Shown: one piece after another, positions 1-8,165 of the stretch
Position numbering within the stretch: the stretch's first letter is position 1
How the letters are laid out: each line of letters starts with the position of its first letter
Origin: Actinoplanes sp. N902-109
Lineage (GTDB): Bacteria > Actinomycetota > Actinomycetes > Mycobacteriales > Micromonosporaceae
Reading direction: 5' to 3'
NCBI RefSeq assembly: GCF_000389965.1
Contig: NC_021191.1
Coordinates: 7,627,501 to 7,691,500, forward strand
Length of the DNA: 64,000 bases
Made by a program: the position numbers and the translations under genes
Notes under the pieces: generated by a model
Told to the model about the DNA's origin: nothing
Databases searched by the model: none
The model's input: the letters and a program-made list of their open reading frames with translations, nothing else

Positions 1-282
1 CTGCCCGAGGTCGCCTGGACCTGGCTCACCGACGGGCTCGACCAGCACCAGGCCGCCTGCACGGCGATCGGCGGCACGATCACCCAGACCGCGTCGACCC
101 GCTTCGGCGAGCTGGCCGGCCCCGAGCCCACCGCCGACCTGGAGATCCGCGCCTCCTGGACGCCGACCTCGGACGACCTCGGCGCGCACCTGCGGGGCTG
201 GTGCACGATGCTGGCCTCCACCGCCGGCCTCCCGCCGCCCGGCGTCACCGCCCTCAACCACCAGCGGGCTTCGGCTCCCTGA
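1..282 (+). CDS. C-terminal part of a hypothetical protein (5' end outside window)
   Basis: The first forward frame is open from base 1 to a TGA at 280-282 and gives the last 93 residues of a protein whose start lies outside the window. The codons have the strong G/C third-position bias of the neighbours, which supports real coding. The fragment is soluble-looking, with several Trp and two Cys and no membrane segment. I do not recognise the family. Its last 29 bases overlap the end of the convergent YdcF-type gene. Confidence 0.6.
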   Translation: MPEVAWTWLTDGLDQHQAACTAIGGTITQTASTRFGELAGPEPTADLEIRASWTPTSDDLGAHLRGWCTMLASTAGLPPPGVTALNHQRASAP

Positions 283-967
283 CCGCAAACCGGCGCGCCA
301 GCCGGGTGTGCGCCGCCAGCACCTCGTCCGGGATGTCGACGTGGGCGAGGAAGTTCTTGCCCGCCGGCCCGTAACCGTCCGGGGCGAGCCGCGGGATCTC
401 CCCCATGAGCAGGCTGATCCAGTGGTCCATCGCCCACGGCGCCGCCCCGGCGAACACCAGCTCCCCGTCCCGCCCGGCCACCCGCGGCCGGGTCCCGGCG
501 TAGTTGCTGACCCGGGGTGCACCGAGCCGCCACACGTGCCGGAACACGGCGTCCATCCGCAGCTGCATCGAGGCGTCCTGCATGAGGATGATGCTGCGCG
601 GCGCGAGACCGGCCGCACGCAGCGTGCTCTCGGCGTACGTGATGTTGGTGCCGCAGTTGGTCGATTCCCGCTCCAGCAGCACGTCGGTGATCCCGTGCTC
701 GCCGGCGAGGTACGCCGCCATCAGGTCGGCCTCGGTCGCGCCGGAGTACGCCGGGACGCGCGAGCGCAGCGCCGCCGTGGTGTGCCCCTCGCCCCCGACC
801 AGCAGCAACCGCTCAGCCAGCCCGTCCCGGACGAAGCGGGCCGCGAGATCCCAGCCCGCCGGTGGGCAGCCGCCGAACAGGATCAGCATGTCGCTGGAGT
901 GCAGCTCGTCCCGCCGGCCCAGAAAGGCGGCGAGCGTGTTGAGGTCGTCAGCAGGCGTCGAAGGCAT
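254..967 (-). CDS. YdcF/SanA-family (DUF218) protein
   Basis: A 237-residue protein with the DUF218 layout. An early beta-strand (DMLILFGG) is followed by a strand with a glycine pair (LLLVGGEGHT), the conserved acidic and Asn segment LLERESTNCGTNITYAE, and a further strand (SIILMQDASMQLR). Family members are thought to act in envelope or polysaccharide metabolism, but the substrate is unknown. There is no N-terminal membrane anchor, so this copy looks cytoplasmic. It starts 20 bases inside the end of the upstream serine protease gene, which implies co-transcription and translational coupling. The 3' end overlaps the unknown convergent gene by 29 bases. Confidence 0.8.
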   Translation of the reverse strand: MPSTPADDLNTLAAFLGRRDELHSSDMLILFGGCPPAGWDLAARFVRDGLAERLLLVGGEGHTTAALRSRVPAYSGATEADLMAAYLAGEHGITDVLLERESTNCGTNITYAESTLRAAGLAPRSIILMQDASMQLRMDAVFRHVWRLGAPRVSNYAGTRPRVAGRDGELVFAGAAPWAMDHWISLLMGEIPRLAPDGYGPAGKNFLAHVDIPDEVLAAHTRLARRFAVREPKPAGG

Positions 968-1925
968 CGCAGGCGGTCTTGATCGGGATGGCCAGGCCGA
1001 TCCCCTCGGCGTCCCGGGCCTTCGCCGTGGCCAGCCCGATCACCTCGTTGCTGGCGTTGACCACCGGGCCGCCGGAGTTGCCGGGGTTGATCGGCGCGTC
1101 GAACTGGATCGACGGGCCGCCGGTGTCGTCCGGCCGGTAAGCGCTCACCACGCCGGTCGTGACCGTGTCCTCCAGCCCGAGCGGCGAACCCACGACCACC
1201 ACCTGTTGCCCCGGTTTGACGACGTCCTCGGCCACGGCCAGCCCCGCGATCTGCTTGGTGGTGCGCAGCAGCGCGATGTCCTTCTTCTTGTCGACCTTGA
1301 CGATAGTCGCGTCGACCTCGTCCTTGCCGCGTTCCAGGAACACCTTCTTGGTGCCGGCGTCCCACACCGACTCGACCACATGGAAGTTCGTGAACAGGTA
1401 CGACTGCTTCTCCTCGGCCGCGCCGAAGGAGAACGCCGTGCCGGTGAAGTTGCCCGCCCGCACCCGGAACACGCTGGGCAGCACCGCCGACGAGATCGCC
1501 TCCGGGTCGAACACCCCGGCGAGCTGCTTCTCCAGCTTCTCGGCCCGGTCGGCGAGCTGGCCCTCGCGCTGCTGGGACGCGGCGAGCTGCCCGGTCAGCC
1601 GGCTGTCGGCCCGCTCGAGCCGCCACGCCATGAACCCGCCCCCGGCCAGCAACACCACGGCGAGCAGCAGCGGCACCAGCCGGCTGCGGCGCGGCGGGTC
1701 GATCGGTTCGGACACCACCGGGTACGGCGCACCGCCGGTCGGTGACACCAGATAGGGCCCCGCATCACGGCGCGCCGGGCGGGGGTGCCCGATGCGCGGT
1801 GGCGGCGCCGACGGCCGGGCCGCGGTGGCCCACTCGCCGGAGGGATGGTCGGGCAGGCTCAGCAGCGGGTCCTGCGGCGGCCGGCGCTGACCCGGCCCCC
1901 CGAAGGGGTCGTACGCAGTGGTCAT
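948..1925 (-). CDS. Membrane-anchored trypsin-like serine protease (S1C type)
   Basis: A 325-residue protein with a Pro-rich cytoplasmic N-terminus (about 1-80), one transmembrane segment (about 83-101), a short heptad-like coiled-coil stretch (about 104-137) and an extracytoplasmic trypsin-like domain. The catalytic triad is readable: His182 in TNFHVV, Asp216 in KKDIALL and Ser284 in NPGNSGGP. There is no PDZ domain after the protease, unlike most HtrA proteins, so it is a short DegP/HtrA relative, probably for surface protein processing or quality control. It is the first gene of a two-gene unit with the YdcF-type gene. The start is the ATG at 1925, and the divergent RNase D gene begins about 170 bases away. 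Confidence 0.85.
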   Translation of the reverse strand: MTTAYDPFGGPGQRRPPQDPLLSLPDHPSGEWATAARPSAPPPRIGHPRPARRDAGPYLVSPTGGAPYPVVSEPIDPPRRSRLVPLLLAVVLLAGGGFMAWRLERADSRLTGQLAASQQREGQLADRAEKLEKQLAGVFDPEAISSAVLPSVFRVRAGNFTGTAFSFGAAEEKQSYLFTNFHVVESVWDAGTKKVFLERGKDEVDATIVKVDKKKDIALLRTTKQIAGLAVAEDVVKPGQQVVVVGSPLGLEDTVTTGVVSAYRPDDTGGPSIQFDAPINPGNSGGPVVNASNEVIGLATAKARDAEGIGLAIPIKTACDAFDAC

Positions 1926-2082
1926 CCGTCGCTTGCCCTCCGGTTACTCGGCGCGTCCTGCCGGGTAGTACGGACGGGATGCCGTCGCGGATGGGGTCCG
2001 GGCGGTGCTTTTTCGTGCCGGGAGATTGATCGAGGGCCGACGCGCCGAGACCCGGCTGCACACGCAACGGTCGGTACCCCCG

Positions 2083-2088
2083 TACGGT
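2083..2088 (+). promoter_or_regulatory. Putative -10 element of a leaderless RNase D transcript
   Basis: TACGGT lies six bases before the GTG at 2095, and no Shine-Dalgarno is present. The TANNNT hexamer spaced 6-7 bases from a start codon is the usual signature of leaderless actinobacterial genes. Confidence 0.4.
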
Positions 2089-2094
2089 TACGGT

Positions 2095-3414
2095 GTGACC
2101 GACGAAGCACCCCTGCGCCGTCGGGACGCGCCGGACCATGTGCAAGACGGACCGCACGATGTGCCGCCCGACCCGACATCTGGCGGTCCCGAAGCTGCCC
2201 GCACCTCCGTTCCGTTGACTGCGCCCCGAGAGGGCACCCCGCGCCCGGTGGAGACCTCCGCCGAGCTCGCCGACATCGTGGCGCGCATGGCCACCGGCTC
2301 CGGGCCGGTCGCCGTCGACGCCGAACGAGCGTCCGGCTACCGCTACACCCAGCGCGCCTATCTGGTGCAACTGCGCCGCGAGGGCGCCGGGACGGTGCTG
2401 ATCGACCCGGTACCCCTGAGTGATCTGCAGACCCTCGATGCGGCGCTTGCCGACACCGAATGGGTCCTGCATGCTGCCAGCCAGGACCTCGCGTGCCTGG
2501 CCGAGATCGGGATGCGGCCGCGACGGCTGTTCGACACCGAGCTGGCCGCACGGCTCGCCGGGTTCGAGCGGGTCGGCCTGGCCGCCCTCACCGAGCAGCT
2601 GCTCGGCTACTCGCTGGAGAAGCACCACTCCGCCGCCGACTGGTCCACCCGGCCGTTGCCGGAGTCGTGGCTGACCTACGCCGCGCTGGACGTCGAACTG
2701 CTCACCGATCTGCGCGACCTGCTCGCCGCGGAGCTGGAACGGCAGGGCAAGGCCGAATGGGCGGCCGAGGAGTTCGCGGCCCTGGTCGCGAGCGCCGACC
2801 GGCCGCCGCGGGTACGCCCCGACCCCTGGCGGCGCACCTCCGGCATCCACCGCGTGCGGGGGGCCCGCGCCCAGTCCCGGGTCCGGGCGCTCTGGTACGC
2901 CCGCGACGGGGTGGCCGCCCGCCGGGACTCCGCGCCCGGGCGCGTGCTGCCCGACTCCGCGATCATCGCGGCGGCCGAGCTCGATCCCAAGGACGAACGT
3001 GCGCTGCTCGCGCTGCCGGGTTTCGGCGGCCGTTCGGTACGCCGGCTCGCCCGGGTCTGGCTGGACGCGCTGGACGCCGCCCGGGCGTTGAGCGACGACG
3101 AACTGCCGGTCAACCAGCCGGTCGAGGGGCCGCCCCCGCCGCACCGCTGGGCCGAGCGTGACCCGGTCGCCGCGGCCCGGCTGCAGCGCTGCCGCCAGGT
3201 CGTGGTCGCCACCGCCGAGCGCTACACGCTGCCGCCGGAAAACCTGATCAGCCCGGACTTCATCCGCCGGCTGGCGTGGTCGCCGCCCGACGAGGTCACG
3301 CCGGCGGCGGTCGGGGACACGCTGCGCGGCTTCGGTGCCCGCGACTGGCAGATCGGCTTGATCGCGGAACAGATCGCCGCCGTTCTGCCGGATGCGCCAC
3401 CCGCAGCGGAGTAG
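2095..3414 (+). CDS. RNase D-like 3'-5' exonuclease with HRDC domain
   Basis: A DEDDy-type exonuclease domain occupies about residues 50-215. It carries Asp75 and Glu77 (VAVDAERA), Asp131 (HAASQDLACL) and the Tyr195-x3-Asp199 motif (YAALDVELL). An HRDC nucleic-acid-binding domain follows at about 220-300 (DPWRRTSGIHRVRG...ARDGVAARRD). The family trims structured RNA 3' ends. The frame stays open further upstream, but the GTG at 2095 is preferred because a -10-like TACGGT precedes it by six bases and homologs begin with a similar MTDEAP. The protein is 439 residues. In mycobacteria the counterpart (Rv2681) sits next to dxs; here accessory genes separate the two. Confidence 0.85.
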   Translation: MTDEAPLRRRDAPDHVQDGPHDVPPDPTSGGPEAARTSVPLTAPREGTPRPVETSAELADIVARMATGSGPVAVDAERASGYRYTQRAYLVQLRREGAGTVLIDPVPLSDLQTLDAALADTEWVLHAASQDLACLAEIGMRPRRLFDTELAARLAGFERVGLAALTEQLLGYSLEKHHSAADWSTRPLPESWLTYAALDVELLTDLRDLLAAELERQGKAEWAAEEFAALVASADRPPRVRPDPWRRTSGIHRVRGARAQSRVRALWYARDGVAARRDSAPGRVLPDSAIIAAAELDPKDERALLALPGFGGRSVRRLARVWLDALDAARALSDDELPVNQPVEGPPPPHRWAERDPVAAARLQRCRQVVVATAERYTLPPENLISPDFIRRLAWSPPDEVTPAAVGDTLRGFGARDWQIGLIAEQIAAVLPDAPPAAE

Positions 3415-3423
3415 CTTCCTTGT

Positions 3424-3440
3424 TTACCGGCGAGTAACAT
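3424..3440 (+). promoter_or_regulatory. Putative operator overlapping the fad promoter -10
   Basis: TTACCGGCGAGTAA at 3424-3437 is an imperfect dyad with TTAC/GTAA half-sites. It overlaps a -10-like TAACAT at 3435-3440, 33 bases before the thiolase start. The position suits a repressor of the beta-oxidation genes. The regulator is not in the window and this is inference. Confidence 0.4.
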
Positions 3441-3472
3441 AGCCGGGGTCGTGCTCTGCAAGGAGGCTTGTT

Positions 3473-4669
3473 GTGCCCCGAGTAAGTCGCGAGGTCGTCT
3501 TTGTCGACGGCGTCCGCACCCCGTTCGGCAAGGCCGGCGGCATGTACGCCGAGACCCGCGCCGACGATCTGGTGATCCGTTGCATCCGGGAGCTGATGCG
3601 GCGCAACCCGCAGCTCCCGCCGGAAAAGGTCGACGAGGTCGCGATCGCGGCGACCACGCAGACCGGTGACCAGGGCCTGACCATCGGCCGCACCGCGGCG
3701 CTGCTGTCCGGTCTGCCCAAGTCCGTGCCCGGCTACGCCATCGACCGGATGTGCGCCGGGGCGATGACAGCGGTGACCAACGTCGCCGGCGGCATCGCGA
3801 TGGGCGCGTACGACGTGGCCATCGCCGGCGGGGTCGAGCACATGGGCCACCACCCGATGGGCGAGGGCGTCGACCCCAACCCGCGCATCCTGGCCGAGAA
3901 GCTGGTCGACCCGTCGGCGCTGGTCATGGGCAGCACGGCGGAGAACCTGCACGACCGGCTGTCGGGCATCACCAAGGAGCGCTCGGACGCCTTCGGCCTG
4001 GCCTCGCAGGAGAAGACCGCCAAGGCGTACGCGAACGGCAAGTTCCAGCCGGACCTGGTGCCGGTGGCGATCCGCAGCACCGAGGAGGGCTGGGGGCTGG
4101 CCACGGTCGACGAGGCGCCGCGCGAGACCTCGATGGAGAAGCTCGCCACCCTCAAGACCCCGTTCCGTCCGCACGGCAAGGTCACCGCGGGCAACGCGGC
4201 CGGCCTCAACGACGGTGCCACCGCGGCGCTGCTGGCCGACGAGGAGACCGCCCGCGAGCTGGGGCTGCCGATCGCGATGCGGCTGGTCTCGTACGGCTTC
4301 GTCGGGGTCGAGCCGGAGATCATGGGGTACGGCCCGATCCCGTCGACCGAGAAGGCGCTGCGGCTGGCCGGGCTGACCATCGAGGACATCGGCCTGTTCG
4401 AGCTCAACGAGGCGTTCGCGGTGCAGGTGCTGGCGTTCCTCGACCACTTCGGCATCGCCGACGACGACCCGCGGGTCAACCCGTGGGGCGGCGCGATCGC
4501 CATCGGGCACCCGCTCGCCTCCTCCGGCGTGCGGCTGATGACCCAGCTCGCGCGTCACTTCGAGGAGCACCCCGAGGTCCGCTACGGCCTCACCGCCATG
4601 TGCATCGGCATCGGCATGGGCGGCACCGTGATCTGGGAGAACCCGCACTTCGAGGGAGCCGACAAGTGA
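3473..4669 (+). CDS. fadA: Acetyl-CoA acyltransferase (thiolase)
   Basis: A 398-residue thiolase. The acyl-accepting Cys94 lies in DRMCAGAMTA, and the C-terminal pair His346 (GHPLASSG) and Cys377 (TAMCIGIGMG) completes the active site. It cleaves 3-ketoacyl-CoA to acetyl-CoA in fatty-acid beta-oxidation. The GTG start at 3473 has a near-perfect Shine-Dalgarno AAGGAGG six bases upstream. The stop overlaps the start of the FadB-type gene by four bases (GTGA), so the two beta-oxidation subunits are translationally coupled. The length fits the family. Confidence 0.95.
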   Translation: MPRVSREVVFVDGVRTPFGKAGGMYAETRADDLVIRCIRELMRRNPQLPPEKVDEVAIAATTQTGDQGLTIGRTAALLSGLPKSVPGYAIDRMCAGAMTAVTNVAGGIAMGAYDVAIAGGVEHMGHHPMGEGVDPNPRILAEKLVDPSALVMGSTAENLHDRLSGITKERSDAFGLASQEKTAKAYANGKFQPDLVPVAIRSTEEGWGLATVDEAPRETSMEKLATLKTPFRPHGKVTAGNAAGLNDGATAALLADEETARELGLPIAMRLVSYGFVGVEPEIMGYGPIPSTEKALRLAGLTIEDIGLFELNEAFAVQVLAFLDHFGIADDDPRVNPWGGAIAIGHPLASSGVRLMTQLARHFEEHPEVRYGLTAMCIGIGMGGTVIWENPHFEGADK

Positions 4670-6738
4670 GCACCGCCCTTCCCGACTACCCCAACGAGGT
4701 CGTCACCCAGGCGCTCGTCCGCCTGGTCAAGGTGCCCGGTCTGACCAAGCCGGCCGCGCTGATCACGCTGGACAACGGGCTGGACTACAAGAAGCCCAAC
4801 AGCTTCGGCCCGGCCGGCCTGGCCGCCCTGGACGAGGCGATCACCAAGGCCACCGAGGCGGATCCGGCGTTCATCGCGCTGACCGGCAAGCCGTACATCT
4901 TCTGTGTGGGTGCCGACATCACCGGCATGCCCTTCCTCACCCAGCGGGACCAGGCAGTGGCCCTGGGCGAGCTGGGCCACCGGGTGTTCGCCCGGCTGCG
5001 CGCCAGCTCGATCCCGACCTTCGCGTTCATCAACGGCGCGGCGCTCGGCGGTGGCCTCGAGGTTTCCCTGCACTGCCACTACCGCACGGTCTCCGGCGGC
5101 GCGGCGGCGCTGGGCCTGCCCGAGGTCGCGATCGGCCTGGTCCCCGGCTGGGGTGGCAGCCAGCTGCTGCCCAACCTGATCGGCATCCCCGGCGCGGCGC
5201 AGGTCATCCTGCAGAACCCGCTCACCCAGAAGGTCCTCAAGCCCCAGCAGGCCCGCGAGCTCGGCATCGCCGACGCGCTGTTCGAGCCGGCCGACTTCCT
5301 CGAGCGCTCGCTGGAATGGGCCGCCGGGGTCGTCCAGGGCGACGTGCAGGTCGAGCGTCCCGAGGTCGACAAGGACATGTGGGACGGCGTGCTGTTCTTC
5401 GCCAAGCAGCAGCTCGACGAGCGGCTGCACGGCGCGGTGCCGTCCGCCAACAAAGCCCTCGAGCTGCTCGCCCTCGCCAAGGACGCGACCTTCGAGGACG
5501 GCACCGCCGCGGAGACCCGGGCGCTGGCCGACTTGATCATGGGCGACGAGTCCCGGGCCAGCCTGTACGCCTTCGATCTGGTCCAGCGCCGCGCCAAGCG
5601 ACCGGTGGGCGTACCCGACAAGGACCTGGCCCGCCGGATCACCAAGGTCGGCATCGTCGGTGCCGGTCTGATGGCCTCCCAGCTGGCGTTGCTCTTCGTC
5701 CGCCGGCTGCAGGTGCCGGTCGTGCTCACCGACCTCGACCAGACCCGGGTCGACAAAGGCGTGGAGTACGTGCACAGCCAGATCGCCAAGACGGTCAGCA
5801 AGGGCCGGATGGACGAGGGCACCGCGGCCAAGCTGCGCGGCCTGGTCACCGGCTCGGTCGACAAGGCGGCGTTCGCCGACGCCGACTTCGTCATCGAGGC
5901 GGTCTTCGAGAACCTCGACCTCAAGAAGCAGATCTGGGCCGAGCTGGAGAAGATCGTCAGCCCCGGCACGGTGCTGGCAACCAACACCTCGTCGCTGTCG
6001 GTCACCGAGATGGCGGCCGACCTCGAACACCCCGAGCGGGTCGTGGGCTTCCACTTCTTCAACCCGGTCGCGGTGCTCCCGCTCCTCGAGATCATCAAGG
6101 GCGGTCGTACGGACGACGCCACGCTCGCCACGGCCTTCGCGGTCGGCAAGGACCTGCGCAAGTCGTGCGTGCTGGTCAAGGATGCCCCGGCGTTCGTGGT
6201 CAACCGGCTGCTGACCCGCTTCACCAGCGAGATCTTCGCCGCCATCGACGCCGGCACCCCGCTGGACACCGTCGACAGCGCGCTCGACCCGCTGGGCCTG
6301 CCGATGCGCCCGATCGCGCTGCTCCAGCTGGTCGGCCCGGCGGTGGCCTACCACGTGGGCGAGACGCTGCACGAGGCGTTCCCGGACCGCTTCGCCGTGT
6401 CGCCCAACCTGGCCAGGATCGTCGAGGCGGGCAAGCCGCTGATGCTCGACGACGAGATCAACCCCGAGGTGGTCGCGCTCATCGAGGCCGGCGACAAGCC
6501 GTTGACGGCGGACGAGGTACGGCAGAAGGCGCTGGACGCCCTCGCCGAGGAAACCCGTCTCATGCTGGACGAGGGCGTGGTGGCCGAGGCGCAGGACATC
6601 GACCTGTGCATGCTCCTCGGCGCCGGCTGGCCGTTCCACCTCGGTGGCGTCACGCCGTACCTGGACCGCAGCGGCACCGCCGAACGGGTGACCGGTAAGC
6701 GTTTCCTGCCGCAGGGTGTCGCAAGTCTCCCCGCCTGA
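4666..6738 (+). CDS. fadB: 3-hydroxyacyl-CoA dehydrogenase / enoyl-CoA hydratase (trifunctional alpha subunit)
   Basis: A 690-residue bifunctional beta-oxidation enzyme. The N-terminal crotonase domain (about 1-210) includes FINGAALGGGLE and GLPEVAIGLVPGWGG. The NAD-binding dehydrogenase domain starts near residue 327 with GIVGAGLMASQ, carries the catalytic GFHFFNP near residue 463, and is followed by the C-terminal HCDH halves. It hydrates enoyl-CoA and oxidises the 3-hydroxyacyl-CoA, feeding the upstream thiolase. The same frame is open far upstream, but the GTG at 4666 is chosen because it makes the four-base overlap with the thiolase stop and the hydratase fold starts just after it. A strong hairpin follows the stop. 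Confidence 0.93.
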   Translation: MSTALPDYPNEVVTQALVRLVKVPGLTKPAALITLDNGLDYKKPNSFGPAGLAALDEAITKATEADPAFIALTGKPYIFCVGADITGMPFLTQRDQAVALGELGHRVFARLRASSIPTFAFINGAALGGGLEVSLHCHYRTVSGGAAALGLPEVAIGLVPGWGGSQLLPNLIGIPGAAQVILQNPLTQKVLKPQQARELGIADALFEPADFLERSLEWAAGVVQGDVQVERPEVDKDMWDGVLFFAKQQLDERLHGAVPSANKALELLALAKDATFEDGTAAETRALADLIMGDESRASLYAFDLVQRRAKRPVGVPDKDLARRITKVGIVGAGLMASQLALLFVRRLQVPVVLTDLDQTRVDKGVEYVHSQIAKTVSKGRMDEGTAAKLRGLVTGSVDKAAFADADFVIEAVFENLDLKKQIWAELEKIVSPGTVLATNTSSLSVTEMAADLEHPERVVGFHFFNPVAVLPLLEIIKGGRTDDATLATAFAVGKDLRKSCVLVKDAPAFVVNRLLTRFTSEIFAAIDAGTPLDTVDSALDPLGLPMRPIALLQLVGPAVAYHVGETLHEAFPDRFAVSPNLARIVEAGKPLMLDDEINPEVVALIEAGDKPLTADEVRQKALDALAEETRLMLDEGVVAEAQDIDLCMLLGAGWPFHLGGVTPYLDRSGTAERVTGKRFLPQGVASLPA

Positions 6739-6751
6739 CCTGTTCCTCATT

Positions 6752-6790
6752 CACAGCGCTCCCGGACCGCCCAGGCCCGGGGGCGCTGTG
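6752..6790 (+). terminator. Hairpin terminator after fadB
   Basis: CACAGCGCTCCCGG pairs with CCGGGGGCGCTGTG across a short loop, starting 13 bases after the fadB stop. There is no clear U-tract, which is common for actinobacterial terminators. Confidence 0.65.
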
Positions 6791-6925
6791 CTGTTGCGTC
6801 CCGTTCCGGCCCGGCCGCCCGGATGACCGGTCCGTTCGGTCTGTCATGATCGCGAAACAGGGGAGCACACGGGCAACCCATGGCAGCTAAGCTCGCCAAG
6901 GCCCCGACTGACCGCAGGAGCATTG

Positions 6926-7978
6926 ATGTCCCAGCCGCCGAACCAGCCGCCCTACCCGGGCGAGCCCCACAACCAGCCCGGCTCGGGCCAGCCCTATGGC
7001 TCCCCCTACGGTGCTCAGCCTCCGTCCTCGGGGCAGCCCTACGGCGCACAGCCTCCGTACGGCGCTGAGCAGCCGGCATCGGGCCAGCCCTATGGCGCCC
7101 AGCCGCCCGGCGGTGATCAGCCTTACGGCGCTCCCGGTCCGTACGGCACCCCCGGTTACGGCGCTCCCGGCGCGTACGGCCAGCCCGGGTCGTACCAGGG
7201 TCAGCCCAACCCGGACGTCCCCGCCTCGGTGCCCCCGGGCTACCCGCCGGCGCCGGACTACCCGCAGCAGGGCGGCTACGGCCAGCCCGGCGCGCCGTTC
7301 GAGCAGCCGCCGAAGAAGAAGTCCAAGGTCCTGCCGATCGTGCTGATCTCGCTCGCGCTGCTGCTCGTGCTCTGCGTCGGCGGCGGCACGGCCATCTTCC
7401 TGGCCGCCAAGAACTCCGACGACGACAGCGCCACCGCCACGTCGACGACCGCGCCGGCCACCGACTCGACCGCCACCCCGGATGCGACCACGACCACCGA
7501 ACCGGCCGAGGACAGCACCTCGAACATCACCGTGGTCGAGCCCAAGACGCTGGGCGGACGCCCCAAGCTCACCGACCCGCAGTTCGCCGGTGCGGCCGAC
7601 GAGCTGGAGCAGGGCCTCAAGGAGGTCCCGGACGCCACCGAGACGGTCGGCGCCCTCTACGGCGACGTGTCGAAGCAGGACATCGTCATCGTCGCCGCGG
7701 CGGCGGCCAAGGTCGACGACCCGGAGAAGGAACTCGACAACACGTTCCTCGGCGCCGGCATCGGCGGCCTCAAGCTGACCGGCATCACCTCGGCGTCCCC
7801 GGGCTCCCTCGGCGGCGCGGCCAAGTGCGGCAAGGGTGCGGCCGGCGGCGCCGACCTGATCATGTGCGGCTGGGCCGACAAGGGCAGCATCGGCTGGGTC
7901 ATCTGGTATTTCAAGTCGATGAGCTCCGCCAAGGCCGAGTTCCCCAAGCTCCGCGCCCAGGTCGAAAAGAAGTCCTGA
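6926..7978 (+). CDS. Pro/Gln/Gly/Tyr-rich single-pass membrane protein
   Basis: A 350-residue protein. Residues 1 to about 130 are low complexity with repeated GQPYGAQPP-like units. A short basic KKKSK stretch precedes one transmembrane segment (VLPIVLISLALLLVLCVGGG). A Thr/Ala-rich linker follows, then an extracytoplasmic domain of about 150 residues with two Cys (AAKCGKGAAG and LIMCGWADKG) that could form a disulfide. This is a common actinobacterial plan for surface proteins of unknown function. The ATG at 6926 is chosen over the adjacent TTG because GGAG lies five bases before it. It ends before a large hairpin. Confidence 0.7.
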   Translation: MSQPPNQPPYPGEPHNQPGSGQPYGSPYGAQPPSSGQPYGAQPPYGAEQPASGQPYGAQPPGGDQPYGAPGPYGTPGYGAPGAYGQPGSYQGQPNPDVPASVPPGYPPAPDYPQQGGYGQPGAPFEQPPKKKSKVLPIVLISLALLLVLCVGGGTAIFLAAKNSDDDSATATSTTAPATDSTATPDATTTTEPAEDSTSNITVVEPKTLGGRPKLTDPQFAGAADELEQGLKEVPDATETVGALYGDVSKQDIVIVAAAAAKVDDPEKELDNTFLGAGIGGLKLTGITSASPGSLGGAAKCGKGAAGGADLIMCGWADKGSIGWVIWYFKSMSSAKAEFPKLRAQVEKKS

Positions 7979-8020
7979 GCCACCCGGCCCGACCGATCGG
8001 GCCAGGTCAAGCCGACACAC

Positions 8021-8078
8021 CGCAGGGCCGCGTCACACGTTCGTCTCACCTCCGACACGAACACGACGCGGCCCTGCG
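8021..8078 (+). terminator. Large nested hairpin
   Basis: CGCAGGGCCGCGTC at 8021-8034 is perfectly complementary to 8065-8078 (14 bp). Inside the loop a second six-base pair forms between GTTCGT and ACGAAC. It lies 40 bases after the upstream stop and before the DUF2637 gene. It is probably a terminator, but the nested design could also be an RNA element. Confidence 0.6.
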
Positions 8079-8165
8079 CGTGTCCGCCGATCGATGCCGT
8101 ACCGAAACATCGGCCCGCCAGGATGGTTCGCCGGACCTGATCCCCCACTGGCAGAGGAGCGTACG

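Noticed and set aside
4582..6750. Very long open frame on the strand opposite fadB
   Set aside because: It is a shadow of high GC and third-position bias. Its sequence is Arg/Gly/Asp/His-rich with no domain, whereas the forward frame has clear fadB motifs.
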